From JAAYCB01 sp012744395 (GTDB lineage: Bacteria; Planctomycetota; Planctomycetia; Pirellulales; Thermoguttaceae): a stretch of 25,219 bases of DNA. The number at the start of each line of letters is the position of its first letter. Within the stretch, counting starts at the first letter, position 1. The stretch is taken from positions 1-25,219 of the forward strand of contig JAQVNJ010000094.1 in assembly GCA_028703175.1 (NCBI GenBank), written 5' to 3'. Under the pieces are notes generated by a model. That model saw nothing but the letters and a program-made list of their open reading frames with translations. It was not told the origin of the DNA and searched no databases. The translations under genes were made by a program, and so were the position numbers. This document shows, one piece after another, positions 1-6,563 of this stretch.

Positions 1-63
1 ACCGCGCGCGGCGGCATCCTGCTTCGCATCCTTGGCGGGAACGTCGAGGAGGATCGGCTGCAT
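1..63 (-). CDS. possible partial gene, N-terminus only, running off the left edge
   Basis: Read on the minus strand from an ATG at 63, the frame stays open to the window edge and gives a 21-codon start, MQPILLDVPAKDAKQDAARG. An in-frame TGA lies 15 nt upstream of the ATG, so the frame begins here or at a TTG at 78. Codon third positions are G or C in most codons, as in the other genes here. No convincing Shine-Dalgarno sequence precedes the ATG, and too little is visible to name a family. It could equally be a chance frame. Confidence 0.28.
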   Translation of the reverse strand, partial: MQPILLDVPAKDAKQDAAARG

Positions 64-218
64 TTCAAGGGCCTGCAATCAGCGGCGACTTGCGGAAGTT
101 CGCTGCCGGCCGGGGGGAAGCCGAGTGCCGGCGGCGGAGGAGCGGGACCGCTGGCGCCGCGGTGCGGAGATTCGCTCAACAAGCATAGCTTCCCCTCGCC
201 GCCCGAACCGCCCGCGGC

Positions 219-238
219 GCCGCCGGCTTGCCGGCGGC
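219..238. repeat. GC-rich inverted repeat
   Basis: GCCGCCGGC at 219-227 and its exact reverse complement at 230-238 are separated by two T residues, so the transcript could form a 9-bp stem (in practice 8 bp closing a 4-nt loop). No T tract follows on either side, so this is not a classical intrinsic terminator. Confidence 0.5.
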
Positions 239-299
239 CTCTGCGCCCGTGCCGGTTCTGCGGGTTGATCCGGTTGTCCGCCCCGCGGAAACCTTTCCG

Positions 300-320
300 G
301 ACGGGCAAGTTCTGCCCGTC
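300..320. repeat. perfect 8-bp stem, 5-nt loop hairpin
   Basis: GACGGGCA (300-307) pairs exactly with TGCCCGTC (313-320) around the loop AGTTC. It lies in the intergenic region between the left-edge frame and the methyltransferase gene. No T run follows. Its role is unknown. Confidence 0.5.
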
Positions 321-430
321 GCGAGCGGGCGGCAAGCCGGGCAAACGTTGCCCCCGACGCCAACCTAGGTGTTTGTTATGGTAATGCGGTTACCCGGGGA
401 ATATTTTAGTACGATTTGTTCCCCGCTTGA

Positions 431-458
431 TTGAATTCAAGTTGAAGGCGCGGATAAT
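431..458 (+). promoter_or_regulatory. candidate sigma-70-type promoter for the methyltransferase gene
   Basis: TTGAAT at 431-436 and GATAAT at 453-458 are separated by 16 nt, inside the AT-richer part of the intergenic region. Transcription would begin near 465 and leave a leader of about 155 nt before the ATG at 621. The -35 hexamer overlaps the perfect palindrome TTGAATTCAA (431-440), a possible operator. Planctomycete promoters are poorly characterised, so this is a consensus match only. Confidence 0.35.
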
Positions 459-620
459 CAGGAAATTGGCGGCTGATTACGAATCGCGAATCGGGCAGTT
501 CGGCCGCCGATCGCGCACAGCAAACGGTTGAGCGTGGCGCAATCGCGCAGAAACGGAGGGGACGACTCCCAGGTGATGTGACTTCCAGCGGGGCAATGTT
601 TCTATACGAGGAGAAGGAGT

Positions 621-1730
621 ATGGCGTCGAACGTGGAACTTGCATGCTCAGCGGAGGTCGAACGCTTTCTCGCGGAGGAGACGGCGGCATTCACTCGGGA
701 ACTCGCCATGATCGCCGCGGAGGTGGATGACCATCCAACCCCCTTCAGCCAAGCGCACTTGGAGCGGCTGACGGCCGCCGCCGAGAACAGCCGCCAGGCC
801 TGCCACGACCTGGAACTGCGGATCGGAGAAGACCAAGCCGCTCTGCGGGCGGCGCAGGCCGCCTACCGCGCCGCAATCGCCCCTTGGTTCGATCGCAGTT
901 GGCTGATGCACCGCGCCAAGTTCAAGCCGAAGGGCTACCCGGGCGATTACGCGATCCTCACGGCGATCTACGACCGGCTGCCGAAATCGCCGGGAATCGG
1001 CGGCTATCTCGATCTCTACTTCCTCAACACCCAGTTGGGAAGGGCCGTACCGGCGCGGTTGCGGGCGGTCCGGGAATTCCTCATCCGCGAACTCGGGCAG
1101 CGCGGCGGCGAAGTCTCGGTGCTGAACGTGGCCTGCGGGCCGTGCCGCGAGTATACGGAGGATTTCGAAATTCCCCCCGCCGTCCGCCCCCGCATCACCT
1201 GCCTCGACAGCGACGAGGAGGCGCTGGAGTTCGCCCGCCAGAACCTCGCCCGCCGGAACGGCGCGACGCCGGATGTGTCCTGCGCCAGGTACAACGCCCT
1301 CCGCATGAGTTCGGCGAAGCGAAACATCGAAGCCTTCGGCCGGCCGGATGTGATCTACAGCATCGGCCTGTTCGACTACATCACGGACCGGCATCTCGTG
1401 CCGATCCTCAAGGGGCTCCGCGAGACGCTCGCCGCCGGCGGCGTCCTTTACGTGGCCTTCAAGGACGCCGACCGCTATGACAAGACGGTCTACCAGTGGA
1501 TGGTCGACTGGTTCTTCCTGCAACGGACCGAGCGGCAGTGCCTCGCGCTCTGCGAGCAGGCCGGATTCGACACCGGGCGGATCGACGTCTGCCGCGACGA
1601 AACCGGGATCATCCTCAACTTCATCAGCCGGTCCGCGCCCGCCGCCAGGTACCGGATCGATGCAGCCCAGGGCGCGGCTGAGCCGCGGGCGGTACCCGCC
1701 GCTTCGCCATCGCAGCCGCCAGGCAGCTGA
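621..1730 (+). CDS. class I SAM-dependent methyltransferase
   Basis: A 369-residue protein, predicted to be cytoplasmic, starting at ATG 621 behind a strong purine-rich Shine-Dalgarno stretch (GAGGAG at 608-613). An N-terminal helical part (about 1-90) leads into the motif FKPKGYPGDY (101-110). The Rossmann methyltransferase core follows: the SAM-binding motif VLNVACGPCRE (168-177), the acidic end of strand 2 (TCLDSDEE, D196), and DVIYSIGLFDYI (243-254). The GYPGDY-type motif before the core occurs in proteins often annotated as 3-hydroxypalmitic acid methyl ester synthases (PhcB-like). I recall that relation from memory and do not take it as proof of a quorum-sensing role. The C-terminal 30 residues are Ala/Pro-rich and probably disordered. 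The gene stands alone: the next gene has its own promoter. Substrate unknown. Confidence 0.88.
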   Translation: MASNVELACSAEVERFLAEETAAFTRELAMIAAEVDDHPTPFSQAHLERLTAAAENSRQACHDLELRIGEDQAALRAAQAAYRAAIAPWFDRSWLMHRAKFKPKGYPGDYAILTAIYDRLPKSPGIGGYLDLYFLNTQLGRAVPARLRAVREFLIRELGQRGGEVSVLNVACGPCREYTEDFEIPPAVRPRITCLDSDEEALEFARQNLARRNGATPDVSCARYNALRMSSAKRNIEAFGRPDVIYSIGLFDYITDRHLVPILKGLRETLAAGGVLYVAFKDADRYDKTVYQWMVDWFFLQRTERQCLALCEQAGFDTGRIDVCRDETGIILNFISRSAPAARYRIDAAQGAAEPRAVPAASPSQPPGS

Positions 1731-1790
1731 GCGCCGCCGGCGGCGGCTCGCCTGCCGGCGGTGGCCGTGCCCTTTCTGCTCGATTGAAGA

Positions 1791-1809
1791 CCGCCCTCCG
1801 CGAGGGCGG
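1791..1809 (+). repeat. 8-bp inverted repeat downstream of the methyltransferase
   Basis: CCGCCCTC (1791-1798) pairs with GAGGGCGG (1802-1809) around a 3-nt loop, 60 nt after the methyltransferase stop. There is no T tract. It may stabilise the 3' end or assist the terminator further on. Confidence 0.4.
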
Positions 1810-1898
1810 CGGTGCTGGGCGTCCCGGCAGCCGAGCCTTTCCAAGACGCGCGTTGCGAGTCTCGGAGCAGCCCCGGCTGCCGGGGTGCGGCCAGTGCG

Positions 1899-1929
1899 GC
1901 GAGCCGGCGGCAGGCGCCCTCGCTTTTTT
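1899..1929 (+). terminator. intrinsic terminator after the methyltransferase gene
   Basis: GCGAG (1899-1903) pairs with CTCGC (1919-1923). Inside it GGCG (1906-1909) pairs with CGCC (1915-1918) around the loop GCAGG, with CC bulged. Six T residues (1924-1929) follow directly. This is the best rho-independent terminator in the window. It ends 1 nt before the -35 hexamer of the next gene. Confidence 0.6.
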
Positions 1930-1930
1930 C

Positions 1931-1959
1931 TTGAGAGCCGCCCGAGCGGCAATTAGAAT
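1931..1959 (+). promoter_or_regulatory. strong sigma-70-type promoter for the sulfatase fusion gene
   Basis: TTGAGA (1931-1936) and TAGAAT (1954-1959) each match five of six consensus bases and are spaced by exactly 17 nt. Transcription would start near 1966. That would make the GTG at 1965 leaderless or exclude it, and it favours the TTG at 1995, which has AGAGG six bases upstream. Confidence 0.5.
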
Positions 1960-1964
1960 GGGCA

Positions 1965-4900
1965 GTGTCGGCACCAAGCTCGAAGAGGCTCGCCTTGCGA
2001 AAAGACCGCTCGGGACAGAGACGTTTCTGGCGAAACGCGCGCCAATTCCTGGCAGCGAAATCGCCCCGTGTTCGCCGCCGCCGCCTCGCGCTGGAGAGCT
2101 TGGAAAACCGCCTGCTGCTTGCGGGTGACGCGATCAACATCGCGATGAGCCTCTCAGGAACGCCCGGCGACGACACCTTCGCGTTCTCGCCAGGGGAGGA
2201 GGAAGGAACCTGGCGGGTGACGTTCAATGGCGAGATGACAGAGTATCGCGCCGCGTCGATCAGCGTGAGTTTCCATGGAGGGGAGGGCCGCGACACGGCG
2301 CGGCTGGTCGGCAGCCGGGACGCCGAGGAGGTCGAACTCGGCCCCGGGTGGGGATCGCTGGTCAGTGGTTCCTGCCTGGTTTCCTTGAGCGGGGTGGAAG
2401 CGATTTCCGTTGACGGCGGCGGGGGGGACGACAGCGCCCGGCTCCGCGACAGCCACGGCGATGATGTCTTCACGGCTGGCCGCGCGGCGGCGCGCCTCTC
2501 GGGCGACGGCTTCGACAACACGGTAAGTTCGATCTTGAATGTCTGGGCATATGCCAAGGCGGGCGGCAAGGACACGGCCTACCTGCACGACTCGCCCGAG
2601 GGACGCGAGCGATTCTCCTCCGGCCCGGGTTGGGGGAAAATGCTCGGGGATGATTATGGAGTCCGGACATATTCCTTCCAGCGGGTCTACGCTTACGCCA
2701 CGCCGGGCGGCGGCGATGTCGCGACCCTCAACGACGCGCCCGGCAGCCGCGACAAGGTGGTGATCCAGCCGAAGGTCGCCAAGTTCAACGGCTGCGGCGG
2801 CGCCCGGCGGCTGTTCGGCTTTTCGAGCATCCGTGTCAACGCCACGCCCGGAGACAACGATCTCGTCAAGGTCTACGACGACCCGAAGGCGGACGAAACG
2901 CTCACCGCCGACCTCAGCCAGGCGGTCCTTGCGGGCGGCAGGCAGACGGTCGACGTGCGGGGCGCCTCCGACGTCCGCGTCTACAGCGCGCCGGACAGCG
3001 GCGATCAGGCGGTCCTTCACGGCAATCCCGAGAAGAGCAACGTCTGCGTGATGTCGCCCGAGCGGGTCAAGATCGCCAGCCGCGGGCAGAAGGTCCAGGC
3101 CCACGCGTTCCAGCGGGTGGATGTCCATGCCGGCGCCAGCGGCCAGGACCAGGTGACGTTCCACGGCGATCCCGACAAACCGGATGTCTTCACGGCAAGC
3201 CGGGGATCGGCCAGGCTGCGCGGCAAAGGCTATGACCTCCGCGCGGAGGGCTTCCGCGATGCGGCCGCCTACGGCGGCAAAGGCGACAAGGCGAGGCTCC
3301 ACGCCGATCCCCTGGAGAAGGAGTACTTCGAGGCCGATCCCAAGGTAGGCATCCTCCGCGGCGAGGATTATCAACTCTACGTGCGCAACTTCACGCACGT
3401 GAACGCCTACGCGACCTCCGGCTCGGACGACACGGCCGTGTTCTACGACGCCGCCAATTCGTTCGACAAGTTCACCGGCACGCCCGAAGTCAGCGGGCTG
3501 GAAGGCGCGGGGTACGTCCGCAAGGCGGTCGGGTTCCGCTACGTTCACGCCTATGCCGACCCGGAAGACCAGGACCTTGCCGAATTGTCGGGGAGCACCG
3601 GCGACGATGTCTTCGTCGCCACCAGCGAGTACGGCAAGCTCAGCGGCGAGGGCTACCAGATCCGCGCCGTCGCATTTCACGAGGTGCTCGCGGATGCCTC
3701 GAGCGGCAACGACGAGGCCTTGCTCTACGACTCCGACGGCGTCGATCACATCCAGGCCTATCCCGCGCTGGCCGCCATAGCGCACGAGGGGGTGCCGCGG
3801 AGCTTCCGCTACGTGGCGACGGGCTTTGATCGCGTCGGGCTGTATTCGAGCAACGACGACGACATCAAGGACGTGGCGCCCGGCGCGGCGGAGTGGATTG
3901 CCGGCAAGCCGGAAGCAGCCGCGCTCGAGCAGGCCGGCGAGGCGATCGAGCGGCCAAACGTGCTGTTCATCGCCATCGACGACTTGAACGACTGGATCGG
4001 CCCCTTGGGCGGCTACCCGGGCGTGAAGACGCCGAACCTCGACCGGCTGGCGGCACGGGCAACGACGTTTTCGCAGGCATACTGCCCGGCGCCGCTGTGC
4101 AACCCGTCGCGGACCGGCCTGTTGACCGGCTATTACCCGACCAGTTCCGGAATCTACAAGAATCACGAGGATTGGCGCGTGGCCTTGCCGGAGGCGGTCA
4201 CGCTGCCCGAACTGTTCAAGCAGAACGGCTATCACACGGTCGGCGGTGGAAAGATCTTCCACTGGAACGATCGCGCGCTCTGGCACGAGTACTTCCCCAG
4301 CGTGGTGGAAAGCGGCCCCGGCGCGGACGTTCAACAGGACGACGACAACTCGGCGGGCACGATGTCGTGGGGGGCGATCGACGGGCCGGACGAGGAGATG
4401 AACGACGATCGGGTGACGTCCTGGGCGGCCGACTATCTCCGCCAGGAGCACGACGCGCCGTTCTTCCTTGCCTGCGGCATCTTCCGCCCCCACCTGCCCT
4501 GGAACGTGCCGGCGAGCTACTTCGAGCAGTATCCACTCGAAGAGATCGTCTTGCCGGAGGTGTTGGCGGGCGATCTCGACGACGTCCCCGCGGCGGGGCA
4601 GTTCCTCGCCGATCCGGGCGGCTTCCACGCGGCGATCCTCAACTCGGGCAACTGGGCCAAGGCCGTCCAGGCCTACCTGGCCTGCATCTCGTTCGTCGAC
4701 GCCCAGGTCGGCCGCCTGCTCGACGCCGTCGACGCGAGCCCCGCTGCCGGCAACACGGTGATCGCCCTCTGGTCGGACCACGGAATCCACCTGGGCGAAA
4801 AGGAGCACTGGCACAAGTCGACCCTGTGGGAGGAGTCGGGGCGCGCCCCGTTGATCATCGCCGCTCCCGGCGTGACCGAGCCCGGCAGCGTTTGCGACAC

Positions 4901-6563
4901 CCCGGTCGACCTGGTCAACACCTATCCCACGCTGGCCGATCTGTGCGGTTTGCCGCTCGCTTCGTCGCTCGACGGTGTCAGTCTGCGGCCGCTCCTGGAG
5001 GACCCCGGGGCCGCGTGGGACCGGCCGGCATTGACGAACTTCCGCGACGCCAACGCCGTCCGCCATGGCCCCTGGCGATACATCCGCTACGGCGACGGCT
5101 CCGAGGAACTGTACGACCGCCAGGCGGATCCGAACGAATGGACGAACCTGGCGGGGGATCCCGCGCACCAGGCGATCAAGGCCCAACTGGCCGCGATGCT
5201 GCCCGCAAAGGCCGCCCTGGAGGCGCCCAAGCGCGTGTATTCTCCCCTGCACTGGGCGGCCGCTGAAACGGAAACGGCAACCAGGCCGGCGGCCGCTGGC
5301 GAGCGCGTATTCTACACGCCGTTCGATCGGGCCACGGGGCGCGAGCTGTGGGCGGTCGGCGGCCAGACGAGTCCCGTCCTGGTGGCGGACATCCATCCCG
5401 GAGAGGGCTCTTCCAGCCCCGCCCAGCTTGTCGATGGCGACGGGACGTTGTTCTTCACGGCCAATGACGGGGTCCATGGGACCGAGTTGTGGCGGAGCGA
5501 CGGGACGGAAGCGGGCACCTGGCTGATCAAGGACATCCGCGCCGGCGCGGAGTCATCGGCGATTCACGACTTGATCTTCGCCGGCGGCCGGCTGTTCTTC
5601 AGCGCCGACGACGGGGTTCATGGCAGCGAACTCTGGTCGAGCGATGGCACGGAGGAGGGAACCGTGATCGTCCGCGATATTTCGGCCGGGTCGCAAGGCG
5701 CGCATCCCACCGGCCTGACGGCGGCCGGGGCCGACGTGTTCTTCCGGGCGTACCACCCCGACTACGGCGCCGAACTCTGGAAGACCGACGGGACGGAAGC
5801 GGGGACCGGGCTGGTCGCCGATCTCCTGCCGGGGAGGGGAAGCTCGATCCCTGGCCAGCTGGCCGCTGCGCCCGGCGGCGACGGCGTCTTCTTCGCCGCC
5901 TCGGACGGCATGCACGGCCGCGAACTCTGGTACACCGCGGGCGACGAGGAGAGCACGCGGCTGGTCCTGGACATTCAGCCGGGCAGGGGCGATTCCGAAC
6001 CCGACCAACTCGTCTCCACCGGCGAGCTGCTGTTCTTCGTGGCCGGCGACGGCGCGGCGGGCCGCGAACTGTGGCGGAGCGATGGGACGGAAGCGGGTAC
6101 CCGGCTGGTGGCCGACATCGTCGCCGGGCCCGGCTCGGCTCAAATCGGCGAACTGACGGCGATTGGCTCGCGGGTCGTGTTCCGCGCCGTCGAACCGGCC
6201 AGCGGAAGCGAGCCCTGGCTGAGTGACGGAACCGCGGAAGGGACGCGGATGATTCTGGACGTTCGGCCCGGCCCCGGCGGATCGAATCCGGCGGGGTTCA
6301 CGCTGGCGGGAGACAGACTCTATTTCGCGGCCGATGACGGGCTTTTCGGGCGGGAACCCTGGATCGCCGGAGCGGACCTCGATGGCGCCGCCCTCGCGGC
6401 TGACATCTACCCGGCGGCGGGAACGTCCGATCCGCGCGGCCTGGTAGTGCTCGGCGATACGCTCTTCGTCGTTGCGACGGACGGATCGGCCGGCTATCGG
6501 CTCTGGCGAATCGATGCCGCCGGTGCCGGCCCCGCGAGGGACCGGGCTACCCCGGCGGAGTGA
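1965..6563 (+). CDS. LEPR-XLL surface protein: 48-residue repeats, sulfatase domain, ELW-repeat propeller
   Basis: Residue numbers count from GTG 1965, the first start after an in-frame TGA at 1932. A basic N-terminus leads to LALESLENRLLLAG (41-54), a LEPR-XLL-type motif typical of large planctomycete surface proteins. Residues 106-633 hold eleven diverged 48-residue repeats. A complete sulfatase domain follows (about 663-1085): metal-binding D672/D673 in VLFIAIDD, C712 in CNPSR (the Cys converted to formylglycine in active sulfatases), and D938/H939 in DHGIHLGEKEHWHKS. Overall it is closest to iduronate-2-sulfatase-like enzymes. Residues 1127-1515 hold nine ELW..DGT..GT repeats of about 47-49 residues, probably a beta-propeller. 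An anchored or secreted enzyme that removes sulfate esters from glycans is the likely role (inference). A TTG start at 1995 with AGAGG before it is a good alternative. The 3' end overlaps the convergent gene by 17 nt. Confidence 0.9.
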   Translation: MSAPSSKRLALRKDRSGQRRFWRNARQFLAAKSPRVRRRRLALESLENRLLLAGDAINIAMSLSGTPGDDTFAFSPGEEEGTWRVTFNGEMTEYRAASISVSFHGGEGRDTARLVGSRDAEEVELGPGWGSLVSGSCLVSLSGVEAISVDGGGGDDSARLRDSHGDDVFTAGRAAARLSGDGFDNTVSSILNVWAYAKAGGKDTAYLHDSPEGRERFSSGPGWGKMLGDDYGVRTYSFQRVYAYATPGGGDVATLNDAPGSRDKVVIQPKVAKFNGCGGARRLFGFSSIRVNATPGDNDLVKVYDDPKADETLTADLSQAVLAGGRQTVDVRGASDVRVYSAPDSGDQAVLHGNPEKSNVCVMSPERVKIASRGQKVQAHAFQRVDVHAGASGQDQVTFHGDPDKPDVFTASRGSARLRGKGYDLRAEGFRDAAAYGGKGDKARLHADPLEKEYFEADPKVGILRGEDYQLYVRNFTHVNAYATSGSDDTAVFYDAANSFDKFTGTPEVSGLEGAGYVRKAVGFRYVHAYADPEDQDLAELSGSTGDDVFVATSEYGKLSGEGYQIRAVAFHEVLADASSGNDEALLYDSDGVDHIQAYPALAAIAHEGVPRSFRYVATGFDRVGLYSSNDDDIKDVAPGAAEWIAGKPEAAALEQAGEAIERPNVLFIAIDDLNDWIGPLGGYPGVKTPNLDRLAARATTFSQAYCPAPLCNPSRTGLLTGYYPTSSGIYKNHEDWRVALPEAVTLPELFKQNGYHTVGGGKIFHWNDRALWHEYFPSVVESGPGADVQQDDDNSAGTMSWGAIDGPDEEMNDDRVTSWAADYLRQEHDAPFFLACGIFRPHLPWNVPASYFEQYPLEEIVLPEVLAGDLDDVPAAGQFLADPGGFHAAILNSGNWAKAVQAYLACISFVDAQVGRLLDAVDASPAAGNTVIALWSDHGIHLGEKEHWHKSTLWEESGRAPLIIAAPGVTEPGSVCDTPVDLVNTYPTLADLCGLPLASSLDGVSLRPLLEDPGAAWDRPALTNFRDANAVRHGPWRYIRYGDGSEELYDRQADPNEWTNLAGDPAHQAIKAQLAAMLPAKAALEAPKRVYSPLHWAAAETETATRPAAAGERVFYTPFDRATGRELWAVGGQTSPVLVADIHPGEGSSSPAQLVDGDGTLFFTANDGVHGTELWRSDGTEAGTWLIKDIRAGAESSAIHDLIFAGGRLFFSADDGVHGSELWSSDGTEEGTVIVRDISAGSQGAHPTGLTAAGADVFFRAYHPDYGAELWKTDGTEAGTGLVADLLPGRGSSIPGQLAAAPGGDGVFFAASDGMHGRELWYTAGDEESTRLVLDIQPGRGDSEPDQLVSTGELLFFVAGDGAAGRELWRSDGTEAGTRLVADIVAGPGSAQIGELTAIGSRVVFRAVEPASGSEPWLSDGTAEGTRMILDVRPGPGGSNPAGFTLAGDRLYFAADDGLFGREPWIAGADLDGAALAADIYPAAGTSDPRGLVVLGDTLFVVATDGSAGYRLWRIDAAGAGPARDRATPAE
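2280..3863 (+). repeat. eleven tandem 48-residue repeats within the sulfatase fusion protein
   Basis: Each unit begins with a variant of GxDxAxLxDS, continues through GDDxFxA and LxGxGY, and ends with a variant of FxxVxAYAxxG. Units begin near residues 106, 154 and so on at 47-48 residue spacing, up to about 633. Units 5 to 8 are the most diverged. Similarity is clear in protein but weak in DNA, so the array is old rather than a recent expansion. The same unit makes up the neighbouring minus-strand protein. Confidence 0.8.
5343..6515 (+). repeat. nine ELW-type beta-propeller repeats in the sulfatase fusion protein
   Basis: Units spaced by about 47-49 residues carry ELW, EPW or RLW followed by a variant of xSDGTEAGTxLVxDI and then by LFFxAxDGxxGxELW of the next unit. 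DNA identity is still high in places: the 18-mer CGACGGGACGGAAGCGGG occurs exactly at 5498-5515 and 5786-5803, with a near copy around 6080-6097. Fresh duplication or gene conversion among blades is therefore likely. Confidence 0.8.

Larger units (their letters stand above)
64..608. other. intergenic region without a supported gene
   Basis: About 545 nt upstream of the methyltransferase gene. The left part (64-360) is very GC-rich and carries two perfect hairpins (219-238 and 300-320). The part from about 361 to 470 is clearly more AT-rich and holds a promoter-like element. Short open frames on both strands have arginine/proline-rich compositions typical of non-coding GC-rich DNA and resemble nothing recognised. 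Confidence 0.55.

Noticed and set aside
648..1952. 434-codon minus-strand frame opposite the methyltransferase
   Set aside because: Same-register antisense shadow of a gene with clear SAM-binding motifs; no ribosome-binding site and no recognisable sequence.
2154..5477. 1,107-codon open frame on the minus strand opposite the sulfatase fusion gene
   Set aside because: It lies in the same codon register as the real gene, so it lacks stops simply because the gene avoids TTA, CTA and TCA codons. Its product is Val/Arg/Gly-rich without any domain, while the plus strand encodes clear sulfatase motifs.
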